Origin: Chloroflexota bacterium
Lineage (GTDB): Bacteria > Chloroflexota > Anaerolineae > Anaerolineales > Anaerolineaceae
Reading direction: 5' to 3'
Length of the DNA stretch: 6,100 nucleotides
Assembly: GCA_023406965.1 (NCBI GenBank)
Contig: JAEXTI010000313.1
Coordinates: 1 to 6,100, forward strand
Part shown: one piece after another, positions 1 through 5,612 of the stretch
Position numbering within the stretch: position 1 is the first letter of the stretch
How the letters are laid out: each line of letters begins with the position of its first letter
The notes under the pieces: generated by a model
The model's input: only the letters and a program-made list of their open reading frames with translations
Databases searched by the model: none
Told to the model about the DNA's origin: nothing
Made by a program: the position numbers and the translations under genes

Positions 1-267
1 AAACCCGAATTCGATGGGCATGCGAACTGCTTTGTGGAAACAGGTTTCGGCAAAGGGATGCTCATCGACTTCAACTATACCCAGGAACCCTTGCCCGGCA
101 CTTATCCCTTGCCGGTGCTTGGCCCGATGAAATTACTGGGAGAATCTCGGCTTAATCACATGGGCAAGTTGGCCTTCCGCTGGATGTATTGGAATATTCT
201 GATGCGCGGCCTGGGCATGCCCTTACCGCCCACCATGCAAATGACCGGCAAGCGTTTACCGAAGTAA
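1..267 (+). CDS. sqr: Sulfide:quinone oxidoreductase-type flavoprotein, C-terminal fragment
   Basis: The reading frame is open from the first base, so this is the last 88 codons of a gene starting outside the window; the GTG at 34 is internal. The family (SQR, FAD/NAD(P)-binding two-dinucleotide-fold flavoproteins) oxidises sulfide at the membrane, reduces quinone, and forms sulfane sulfur on active-site cysteines. The fragment has Cys at fragment residue 10 (HANCFVETG) followed by a GKGMLIDF segment. From remembered sequences, this lines up with the third redox cysteine of SQR (Cys356 of the Acidithiobacillus enzyme) and its AGFFFAD-like stretch. The tail (NHMGKLAFRWMYWNILMRG) is an aromatic, amphipathic segment like the SQR C-terminal helices that dock on the membrane. 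The FAD-binding part is not visible, so another SQR-like flavoprotein (e.g. flavocytochrome c-like) is possible. The next genes, TusE/DsrC and DsrE-like, support a sulfur role. It ends with TAA, 54 bases before the next start. Confidence 0.78.
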   Translation, partial: KPEFDGHANCFVETGFGKGMLIDFNYTQEPLPGTYPLPVLGPMKLLGESRLNHMGKLAFRWMYWNILMRGLGMPLPPTMQMTGKRLPK

Positions 268-311
268 AAGCGCCGGCTTGAATTTTCGTAATTCACTTCT
301 GTTTGTAATTT

Positions 312-317
312 GGAGGA
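312..317 (+). promoter_or_regulatory. Ribosome binding site of the tusE/dsrC-like gene
   Basis: GGAGGA lies four bases before ATG at 322. It fixes the start at 322 rather than at the in-frame TTG at 310, which overlaps this Shine-Dalgarno sequence. Confidence 0.75.
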
Positions 318-321
318 ACCA

Positions 322-639
322 ATGGCAACCAAGACAATTTCTGGAAAGACTGTTCAGGTCAACAACGAAGGCTTCATGACCAACCCCGCCGAGTGGGACA
401 AAGATATCGCTGTTGAATTGGCAAAGGAAGAAGGCATCGCCGAATTGACCGACGCGCACTGGAAGGTGATCGAGTACTGCCGCGCCGAAGGCGCTAAGTC
501 CGGCAAAGCTCCCACCCTACGCCAGATCACGACCGGCACGGGCATTTCGACCAAAGAACTCTTCGGCCTGTACCCCAAGGGTCCGGCGAAGAAGGTGGCT
601 CGCATTTCCGGCCTGGGCAAACCCGAAGGCTGCGTTTAG
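322..639 (+). CDS. tusE: DsrC/TusE-family sulfur-relay protein, single C-terminal cysteine
   Basis: A 105-residue protein, the usual size of the DsrC/TusE/DsvC family, small soluble carriers that hold sulfur as a persulfide or trisulfide on a flexible C-terminal arm. Family landmarks are visible: EGFMTNPAEWDKDIA (16-30), LAKEEGIAELTDAHWKVI (33-50), a PTLRQI segment (64-69), LYPKGPAKK (83-91) and the terminal GLGKPEGCV. The penultimate Cys104 is the universal sulfur-bearing CysA. Eleven residues before it, where true DsrC has CysB, there is Ala93. The protein is therefore of the single-Cys TusE-like type, not a canonical two-Cys DsrC partner of dissimilatory sulfite reductase. An extra Cys53 lies in the EYCRAEG helix region. 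Its place between an SQR-type gene and a dsrE-type gene suggests it carries sulfane sulfur in sulfide oxidation or sulfur detoxification rather than tRNA thiolation, which is inference. Confidence 0.9.
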   Translation: MATKTISGKTVQVNNEGFMTNPAEWDKDIAVELAKEEGIAELTDAHWKVIEYCRAEGAKSGKAPTLRQITTGTGISTKELFGLYPKGPAKKVARISGLGKPEGCV

Positions 640-653
640 TCCGATCTACGACT

Positions 654-659
654 GAGGAG
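654..659 (+). promoter_or_regulatory. Ribosome binding site of the dsrE-like gene
   Basis: GAGGAG ends nine bases before the ATG at 669, in the 29-base gap after the tusE-like stop. The short gap and the absence of a terminator support co-transcription. Confidence 0.65.
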
Positions 660-668
660 AAACCGAAA

Positions 669-1166
669 ATGGAAGAAACTCGCAAAGTAGCGTTTATCTG
701 CTCGAAGGGCAACCTGGATATGGCCTACCCCGCCCTGGTCATGGGTTGGGCAGCCCTGGGCAACGGCATCGACGTGACCATCTTCTTCACCTTCTGGGGT
801 ATGGATCTCATCAACAAAGCCCGCGTCGATCACCTCGAGATCCCGCCGCTGGCTAACGCCAGCATGAAAATGAATATGATGGGCGTGCCCGGCTATATCG
901 GCATTCCCCAGATCCTGGGCGTGCTGCCCGGCATGACCCCCTTCGCCACTGCTTTGATGAAGAGCAAGATGAAGAAGTTGGGCGTGCCCCCGGTGCGCGA
1001 GTATCTGGAAATGATGGTGGATGGCGGCGCGAAGTTGTATGCCTGCAAGATGTCCGTTGACATGTTCGACCTGAAGAAAGAAGATTTCATCGACGGCGTG
1101 GAAGACATTGTGACCGCCGGCGACTTCATGGACATGACCGAAGGCGCGCAAATTATCTTTATCTAA
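669..1166 (+). CDS. DsrE2-type (DsrE/DsrF/DrsH-like family) sulfurtransferase
   Basis: A 165-residue protein resembling the DrsE_2 branch of the DsrE superfamily, which relays sulfane sulfur through a conserved cysteine and often works with TusA and rhodanese in sulfur oxidisers. Visible features: N-terminal beta strand KVAFICSKGNLD with Cys11, a Rossmann-like GNGIDVTIFFTFWGMDLI stretch (32-48), a hydrophobic Met-rich middle (about 64-101), and LYACKMSVDMF with Cys126, the family's reactive-cysteine motif, then a short tail ending IIFI. Methionine is unusually frequent (17 of 165). No clear signal peptide or certain membrane helix is seen, so it is probably cytoplasmic, although the 70-100 stretch is apolar enough to contact membrane or partners. 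It is the last gene of the operon with SQR and TusE/DsrC, and would be a persulfide donor or acceptor of the TusE-like carrier. The family call is confident; the exact partners are inferred. Confidence 0.87.
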   Translation: MEETRKVAFICSKGNLDMAYPALVMGWAALGNGIDVTIFFTFWGMDLINKARVDHLEIPPLANASMKMNMMGVPGYIGIPQILGVLPGMTPFATALMKSKMKKLGVPPVREYLEMMVDGGAKLYACKMSVDMFDLKKEDFIDGVEDIVTAGDFMDMTEGAQIIFI

Positions 1167-1172
1167 TCCCTG

Positions 1173-1186
1173 CCTCAAATTTGAGG
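1173..1186. repeat. 14-bp perfect palindrome after the sulfur operon
   Basis: CCTCAAATTTGAGG is self-complementary, seven bases after the dsrE-like stop. It has no loop bases and no following T-run, so it is more likely a minor 3' hairpin or protein site than a terminator by itself. Confidence 0.45.
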
Positions 1187-1199
1187 GAATGTGGGGCAA

Positions 1200-1235
1200 A
1201 AACGATCGTTGTGGTTTAAACCACAACGATCGTTT
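1200..1235. terminator. 36-bp perfect palindrome, probable bidirectional terminator
   Basis: Positions 1200-1217 and 1218-1235 are exact reverse complements, with GGTTTAAACC at the centre. It lies between two convergent genes. In the RNA the stem would be up to 16 bp with a TTAA loop. On the - strand it is followed by five T (complement of the A-run at 1198-1202), which is a good terminator arrangement for prmA. On the + strand only TTT follows. Each arm contains the self-palindrome AACGATCGTT, so the site is nested and might also bind a protein. Confidence 0.7.
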
Positions 1236-1259
1236 GATTCTGGTTGACACAAACCAAGA

Positions 1260-1311
1260 CGGCGAGGCTCATGGTTTGCGGAAGACCCGGTTGCCGAATC
1301 TCGCCTCGCCG
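1260..1311 (-). other. Inverted repeat in the 3' region of prmA
   Basis: CGGCGAGGC (1260-1268) and GCCTCGCCG (1303-1311) are perfect 9-bp inverted repeats around a 34-base spacer. They lie just past the prmA stop, in its 3' untranslated region. No T-run is adjacent, so this may be an mRNA 3' structure; the function is unknown. Confidence 0.35.
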
Positions 1312-1321
1312 CTACGGCAGC

Positions 1322-2239
1322 TTACCGCGCCAGGCGGATCACTACCCAATCGTTGATGTGGCGCTGCTCGATGAAGCGCAGCCCCTTGGCCTGGGCCGCC
1401 TCGATCACCCCTTGCGCCTGGTTGTCCAGAATGCCCGAGAGCACCAGCGTTCCGCCCGGCTCGGTCAGGTCGGCCAACCCGGCATCGAACAGGCGGATGA
1501 TGACTGGGGCCAGGATGTTGGCCAGCACCAGGGGGGCCTGCTTGAGGCTGAACTGCCCGGTCAGGATTTCACTCACCGAGCCCAACCCGGTTTCTATGTT
1601 TTCCAGTACCTCGTTGGCAGCGGCGTTCTCTTTGGTCGAGATGATGGCGGCGTTGTCAATATCCACCGCCAGGGCATGGCTGGCGCCCAGCTTGAGTGCA
1701 CCGATGGACAAAATCCCCGAGCCGCAGCCCACGTCGATGACCGTTTTGCCCGGCTGGACGGTATCTTCCAGCATTTCCATGCACAACTGCGTGGTAGGAT
1801 GGGTGCCCGTGCCAAAAGCCATGCTCGGGTCGATTTTGACCGCCAGTCGCTTCTCGCCTGGCTCCAGCGGGATCCAGATGGGCTGAATCAGCAGGCGCTT
1901 GCCGATGATGATGGGCTTGTAGTGCTGCTTCCAGGCTGCCATCCAATCTTCATCTTGAATGGTTTTGTAGGCCGGTTCAGGCAGCGGCTGGATGCGCCCC
2001 AAGTACCACAGGCCCTCAGCCACTTTTTGGCGGGTTTCTTCGATTTTCTCGTCGATGGCAATATAACCATAGACGCGCACCGGCCCGTAGGGTGTGCCCT
2101 CGTCCTCGGCGTCGTTGTAGCGTACGTTGCTTTCCACCACCACCCCGCCGGACACGTGCCGGCTGAGCACTTCCGACACCGCTTCGGCTAGCTCGGGGTC
2201 CACGGTCATCGATACTTCCAACCACTTTGCATCTTGCAT
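1322..2239 (-). CDS. prmA: Ribosomal protein L11 methyltransferase PrmA
   Basis: A 305-residue protein of normal PrmA length. The enzyme uses S-adenosylmethionine to trimethylate amino groups of ribosomal protein L11 in the cytoplasm. Order of features: a small N-terminal substrate-recognition domain (KWLEVSMTVDPELAEAVSEV, 5-24), a linker with DEDWMAAWKQHYKP (96-109), then the class I methyltransferase domain. The domain shows AFGTGTHPTT (141-150), a PrmA hallmark, the SAM-binding VIDVGCGSGILSIG (167-180), the acidic AVDID (191-195) and LANILAPVI (239-247), which contains the family NxL motif. ATG at 2239 is chosen because KWLEVS normally begins PrmA within a few residues and GGAG lies seven bases upstream. 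It is transcribed toward the sulfur operon and appears monocistronic. Its leader probably contains the 182-bp repeat element described separately. Confidence 0.95.
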   Translation of the reverse strand: MQDAKWLEVSMTVDPELAEAVSEVLSRHVSGGVVVESNVRYNDAEDEGTPYGPVRVYGYIAIDEKIEETRQKVAEGLWYLGRIQPLPEPAYKTIQDEDWMAAWKQHYKPIIIGKRLLIQPIWIPLEPGEKRLAVKIDPSMAFGTGTHPTTQLCMEMLEDTVQPGKTVIDVGCGSGILSIGALKLGASHALAVDIDNAAIISTKENAAANEVLENIETGLGSVSEILTGQFSLKQAPLVLANILAPVIIRLFDAGLADLTEPGGTLVLSGILDNQAQGVIEAAQAKGLRFIEQRHINDWVVIRLAR

Positions 2240-2242
2240 GAA

Positions 2243-2264
2243 TCTACTCCGTTCGCAGAGTAGA
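2243..2264 (-). promoter_or_regulatory. Hairpin covering the prmA ribosome binding site
   Basis: TCTACTC (2243-2249) and GAGTAGA (2258-2264) form a perfect 7-bp stem with an 8-base loop. In the prmA mRNA the GGAG Shine-Dalgarno sequence (complement of 2247-2250) lies in the downstream arm and would be largely paired. This suggests a lowered or conditional translation rate, but no ligand or protein is indicated. Confidence 0.4.
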
Positions 2265-2461
2265 CCCTTAGAGACTGTTTAATAACCTCCAATGCACTTT
2301 TATTTATGAGGAAAAAATGTCGTTGCGAGGAGCCTGAAGCTTTGTGAAGGCTACGAAGCAACCTCCAAAGTGGCTTTCGCAACCCTCTTGGAGGCTGCTT
2401 CGTCGCAAAGCCTTCTCGCAGCGACACATGAGTTAGGTTTTTAAACAGTCTCTTAGGGTCT
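2262..2461. repeat. AGACCC-TTA-GGGTCT palindrome split by an insertion
   Basis: AGACCC ends at 2267 and GGGTCT begins at 2456. Removing the 182-bp element and one of the two TTA copies gives AGACCCTTAGGGTCT, a 15-base palindrome. This is nearly the same unit as each arm of the hairpin at 3165-3198, so the insertion target seems to have been a member of the same palindrome family. Confidence 0.6.
2271..2452. mobile_element. MITE-like non-autonomous element, 182 bp
   Basis: Terminal inverted repeats of 18 bp (GAGACTGTTTAATAACCT at 2271-2288 against AGGTTTTTAAACAGTCTC at 2435-2452) match at 17 of 18 positions. Both ends are flanked by TTA (2268-2270 and 2453-2455), a 3-bp target duplication. 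Inside, a second pair (2319-2332 with 2412-2425) folds over 14 positions using two G-T wobbles. A third pair (2354-2368 with 2388-2402) folds over 15 with one mismatch. The whole unit can thus form a long imperfect hairpin. No transposase or credible ORF is present. The core resembling TTGCGAGGAGC...GAAGCAACCTCC recalls dispersed repeats of many environmental genomes. A TNA-type duplication fits mobilisation by an IS5-like transposase, which is inference. Confidence 0.8.
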
Positions 2462-2482
2462 GGTTTGTGTGTAATTTCCCTC

Positions 2483-2491
2483 ATTATATCA
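2483..2491 (-). promoter_or_regulatory. Candidate prmA promoter, extended -10
   Basis: On the - strand the sequence reads TGATATAAT, an exact extended -10 (TGnTATAAT). No good -35 was found at the usual distance, which extended -10 promoters tolerate. Transcription would start near 2476 and run through the whole MITE-like element before reaching prmA, giving a leader of about 235 bases. Confidence 0.45.
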
Positions 2492-2504
2492 TCCCAAACT
2501 GTCC

Positions 2505-2510
2505 TATAAT
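2505..2510 (+). promoter_or_regulatory. Candidate -10 box for the phospholipase C-like gene
   Basis: A perfect TATAAT precedes the ATG at 2528 by 17 bases. No convincing -35 was seen (CATTAT at 2482-2487 with a 17-base spacer). The implied start near 2517 would leave only a very short leader that includes part of the Shine-Dalgarno GAGAGG (2516-2521), so the call is tentative. Confidence 0.35.
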
Positions 2511-2527
2511 TTCGAGAGAGGATTTCA

Positions 2528-3166
2528 ATGGGCCCCTATTCACATTACTTTCTAGCTTCCAGGCTTGAAGCTCGCCTTTGTCCAGAACAAGCAGCGGAGT
2601 ACTATTGGGGCGCCGTTGCGCCAGATATTCGCTACCTGGCCCATATGCGCCGCGACCAAACTCACCTTGCTCCAGAAGTGCTGGCTGAATTGCCCCAGCG
2701 TTATCCACACCTGGCTTCCTTCGTGCTGGGCTATCAAGTCCACTGCCGCCTGGATCAAATCGATGTTGCTCAGTGGGTGAGCAGGGCATTCCCCTTACGC
2801 TGGATGGGCAAGCAACTCTCTGCCCAGCGGGCCACCATGCTGGTAGAAATATTCTTCCTTCGGCAAGGCGTTGCCGGGATGGCGCTTTCAGGTAGGCACA
2901 ACGAACTCCTGGAGGATTTGGGCGTTACACTCGAACACAACACTATCTTTGCGACCGCCTTGCAGAGCTATATCGACTCACATTCGCTGGATGGGGCCGT
3001 GTCTGCTTTTCAGCAAATTGGCATGATCGAAAACTCGCGAGTAGAAAAATATCAGCGGGCTTACGAGTCTCTGCGCGGCAAAAAGTTGCTCCTGGCAATT
3101 CTACTGTGGGGCGTGCGTAATGCGCGCATCGAGCAGCGCGCGGTTGAGTATGTGTTAAAAAAATAG
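2528..3166 (+). CDS. Zinc-dependent phospholipase C-like protein, function unknown
   Basis: A 212-residue protein starting at ATG with GAGAGG six bases upstream. No signal peptide is evident. The N-terminal half resembles the zinc-dependent phospholipase C / nuclease-like fold often seen in unannotated bacterial proteins: SHYFLASRLEA with His6, YYWGAVAPDIRYLA with Asp33, RRDQTH with His46, and LGYQVHCRLDQI with His72 and Asp76. The spacing and identity of these His/Asp residues fit metal ligands of that family (Zn_dep_PLPC), but the match is by motif memory only. The C-terminal half is helical and basic (KYQRAYESLRGKKLLLAILL near 177-196) with no recognised domain. The lack of a secretion signal argues against a classical secreted phospholipase. 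Its last codons (Lys-Lys-stop) overlap the terminator of the convergent xylosidase gene. It appears monocistronic. Confidence 0.75.
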   Translation: MGPYSHYFLASRLEARLCPEQAAEYYWGAVAPDIRYLAHMRRDQTHLAPEVLAELPQRYPHLASFVLGYQVHCRLDQIDVAQWVSRAFPLRWMGKQLSAQRATMLVEIFFLRQGVAGMALSGRHNELLEDLGVTLEHNTIFATALQSYIDSHSLDGAVSAFQQIGMIENSRVEKYQRAYESLRGKKLLLAILLWGVRNARIEQRAVEYVLKK

Positions 3167-3198
3167 ACCCTAAGGGTTTTCGGAAACCCTTAGGGTCT
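3157..3198 (-). terminator. Intrinsic terminator of the alpha-xylosidase gene
   Basis: AGACCCTAAGGGTTT (3165-3179) and AAACCCTTAGGGTCT (3184-3198) form a perfect 15-bp stem with a TCGG loop. On the - strand the stem is followed after one base by seven T (complement of A3157-A3163), a textbook rho-independent terminator for the gene ending at 3213. The T-run is encoded by the last codons of the opposite-strand gene and the stem begins within its stop codon. On the + strand there is no T-run, so termination of that gene would be weaker. Confidence 0.85.
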
Positions 3199-3212
3199 GG
3201 GGAATTGAACAA

Positions 3213-5525
3213 TTACGCCAGGCGGATTGTGACCGCGTTGTCCGTGGGCACGATCTTGACGCCCTGCGAATCAGCCTGGGCCTTGCCACCTTCCACCGTG
3301 CCCACCGATTCAACGCCGCGCAGCAGCAGGCTCCACTCGCCGCTGCCCTGGGTCTCCACGCGGATGGGCTTCCCCGCGCGGGTGGCTTTCACCGACAGGG
3401 CCGTCTCTCCGCGCAGGTCGGGCACCTTGGCCGTTGCCACCGCCCCATCCTCCAGCTCGAACAGGTGCAGGGTCACACCCTGGGCATACTCGTAGTCCGG
3501 CTTCTGATCGTTGTTGCCCACCGCGATGATGGAGTTGGGCCGTGCCAACAACGGCAGGCTGAGATAATCGTGCTGCTCGCGCAGCCAGCGCCCGCCTTCG
3601 ATCACCTCGCCGGTGAGGAACTTGGTCCAACGCCCGGCGGGCAGGTAGTAATCTACCACGCCGTCATAGCGGAAGACCGGGGCCACCAAGAGCGAATCAC
3701 CCAGCATGTACTGGCGGTCGAGCATATCGCAGCCGGGGTCGTCGGGGAACTCAAGGATCATGGCGCGCATCATGGGCGTGCCGTGGTGGTGGGCTTGTAG
3801 CGCGCCCTCAAAGAGATAGGGCATCAGCTTGCACTTCAAGTTGGTGAAGTAGCGCAGCACATCTACGGCTTCTTCGTCAAACAACCACGGCACGCGGTAA
3901 GAGGCGTTGCCGTGCAGACGGCTGTGTGATGAGAGCAGCCCAAAGGCGCACCAGCGCTTGTACACCTCGGCGGGAGCGGTTAATTCAAAGCCGCCCATGT
4001 CGTGGCTCCAAAAGCCAAAGCCCGACAGGCCCAGCGAGAGGCCCCCGCGCAGGCTTTCAGCCATCGACTCGAAGGTGGCGGTGCTGTCGCCGCCCCAATG
4101 CACGGGGAACTGTTGCCCGCCCACGGTGGCAGAGCGGGCAAACACAGCCGCCTCGCCCTTGCCGCGCTTCTCCTCCAGCACCTGGAACACGGTCTGGTTA
4201 TACAGGAAGGTGTAGTAGTTGTGCATCTTCACCGGATCGGAGCCGTCGAAGTACACCACGTCCTCGGTGGGAATGCGCTCGCCGAAATCGGTCTTGAAGG
4301 TATCCACGCCCATGTCCGCCAGGTCGCGCAGCTTGCTTGCATACCACTCGCGCGCAGCCGGGTTGGTGAAATCCACCAGGCCCATGCCGTACTGCCACTG
4401 GTCCCATTGGAACACGCTGCCGTCCTTACGCTTGAGCAGGTAGCCGTTGGCCATACCCTCGTCAAAGAGCGCCGAGCGCTGGGCGATGTAAGGGTTGATC
4501 CACACGCAGATGCGCAGCCCGCGATCTTTGAGGCGTTTGAGCATGGCGGCGGGGTCGGGGAAGCATTCCTTATCCCACTCAAAATTACACCAATGAAACT
4601 CCTTCATCCAGAAGCAGTCGAAGTGAAAGACGTGCAAAGGCAACTGCCGGTCGGCCATGCCCTGGATGAAGCTGGTCACCGTGCCTTCGTCGTAGCTGGT
4701 GACGAAAGAAGTGGTGAGCCACAGGCCAAAGGACCAGGCCGGGGGCAGGGCAGGGCGACCGGTGAGAGCGGTGTAGCGGTCGAGGATGTCTTTGGGCGTG
4801 GGGCCGTAGATAACAAAGTAATCCAGAGTCTCGCCGGGCACGCTGAATTGGACGCGTTCTACCTTCTCGGAGGCCACCTCGAAGGAAACCTGTTCGGGGT
4901 GGTTCACCAGCACGCCGTAGCCGCGATTGGTCAGGTAGAAGGGAATGGCTTTATAGGAGATTTCACTGCTGGTGCCGCCATCCTCATTCCAAATGTCCAC
5001 CACCTGCCCGTTTTTGACAAAGGGGGTGAAATGCTCGCCCAGGCCGTAGACACATTCGCCCACGCTCAAATCCAACTGTTCGTGGAAGAAACGTCCCTCG
5101 GGAGTATCCACAAAGCCCAGGGCGCGCCAGCCGCTGTGGGTGAGGGGCTGCCCGCCGCCCAGAAAGTCCAGACGCCAGCCTTCGCCCTTCTCCACCCGGG
5201 CTGTCAAGCGTCCGCTGGTCAAAAAGGCCGCCTCGGCGCCATCGTTCACCTCCACCACCCCGCCGGGTTCGTTGATCGAAAACTCGGGGCGGGGCGGGTT
5301 GCCCCCCTTGAGGTGGACAGCCTGGACGCGGATCACGTCGGGCATGGGAGAAGAGAGCTTCACCGTGATGAGGCTGTGGCCAATGGTGTCGCCGCGGTGC
5401 GCCAGGCGGCGCGTCGAGCAGTAAATGGTGAGCGAATCTTTCGCTGCCTGCACTTCGTGAGCCTGTGCCGCGTAAAAGGGGTTGTTCCCCGGGCGCATTT
5501 GCCAATATCCGGCTGTGAATTTCAT
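3213..5525 (-). CDS. yicI: GH31 alpha-xylosidase, YicI type
   Basis: A 770-residue protein, close to E. coli YicI (772) and collinear with it as remembered. YicI removes non-reducing alpha-1,6-linked xylose, as in isoprimeverose from xyloglucan. Layout: N-terminal beta-sandwich (about 1-245) with YGLGEHFTPFVKNGQ (160-174), the (beta/alpha)8 catalytic domain (about 246-585), then C-terminal beta domains. The nucleophile is Asp413 in FKTDFGERIP and the acid/base is Asp480 in VHWGGD, both within GH31 motifs. Residues tied to xylose specificity in YicI are all present: Phe274, Cys304-Phe305, Trp342 and Lys411. No signal peptide is seen, so it is presumably cytoplasmic and acts on imported oligosaccharides. 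ATG at 5525 has GAGG five bases upstream. No transporter or xylose gene adjoins it, so it seems to be transcribed alone. Confidence 0.95.
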   Translation of the reverse strand: MKFTAGYWQMRPGNNPFYAAQAHEVQAAKDSLTIYCSTRRLAHRGDTIGHSLITVKLSSPMPDVIRVQAVHLKGGNPPRPEFSINEPGGVVEVNDGAEAAFLTSGRLTARVEKGEGWRLDFLGGGQPLTHSGWRALGFVDTPEGRFFHEQLDLSVGECVYGLGEHFTPFVKNGQVVDIWNEDGGTSSEISYKAIPFYLTNRGYGVLVNHPEQVSFEVASEKVERVQFSVPGETLDYFVIYGPTPKDILDRYTALTGRPALPPAWSFGLWLTTSFVTSYDEGTVTSFIQGMADRQLPLHVFHFDCFWMKEFHWCNFEWDKECFPDPAAMLKRLKDRGLRICVWINPYIAQRSALFDEGMANGYLLKRKDGSVFQWDQWQYGMGLVDFTNPAAREWYASKLRDLADMGVDTFKTDFGERIPTEDVVYFDGSDPVKMHNYYTFLYNQTVFQVLEEKRGKGEAAVFARSATVGGQQFPVHWGGDSTATFESMAESLRGGLSLGLSGFGFWSHDMGGFELTAPAEVYKRWCAFGLLSSHSRLHGNASYRVPWLFDEEAVDVLRYFTNLKCKLMPYLFEGALQAHHHGTPMMRAMILEFPDDPGCDMLDRQYMLGDSLLVAPVFRYDGVVDYYLPAGRWTKFLTGEVIEGGRWLREQHDYLSLPLLARPNSIIAVGNNDQKPDYEYAQGVTLHLFELEDGAVATAKVPDLRGETALSVKATRAGKPIRVETQGSGEWSLLLRGVESVGTVEGGKAQADSQGVKIVPTDNAVTIRLA

Positions 5526-5555
5526 GGGGACCTCGTTTGGGTTGGAATTACTTTA

Positions 5556-5584
5556 ATTTTACCGCTTTTCGCTATTTCAGACAT
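5556..5584 (-). promoter_or_regulatory. Weak candidate promoter of the alpha-xylosidase gene
   Basis: On the - strand TAAAAT (5561-5556) lies about 30 bases before the ATG. ATGTCT, 17 bases further upstream (5584-5579), matches the -35 consensus at three positions. The location is right but the -35 is poor. Confidence 0.3.
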
Positions 5585-5612
5585 CCATCCCACGGACGGT
5601 TAGCGTGATGTA

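Noticed and set aside
310..321. TTG at 310 as the start of the tusE-like gene
   Set aside because: It overlaps the Shine-Dalgarno sequence that correctly serves the ATG at 322, and the extra residues are not part of the family.
1244..1249. Perfect TTGACA as a -35 box
   Set aside because: No -10 occurs at 16-18 bases downstream (GCTCAT at 1267) and no + strand gene follows.
636..1250. 204-codon open frame on the - strand, His-rich
   Set aside because: It is antisense to the dsrE-like gene. The His richness comes from reading Met/Asp-rich codons in reverse, and it runs into the 36-bp palindrome.
1244..2191. 315-codon open frame on the + strand
   Set aside because: It is antisense to prmA and has no motif; PrmA is unmistakable on the - strand.
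2262..2461. CRISPR or riboswitch explanation for the structured region upstream of prmA
   Set aside because: There are no spaced direct repeats. The inverted ends with a TTA duplication are better explained by an insertion element.
2206..2484. 92-codon open frame on the - strand over the repeat element
   Set aside because: It translates the inverted-repeat element and overlaps the prmA start; there is no family resemblance.
4002..5603. 533-codon open frame on the + strand
   Set aside because: It lies antisense to the GH31 gene, whose translation shows all catalytic motifs. The + frame product has no recognisable domain and its length is explained by GC-rich codon bias.
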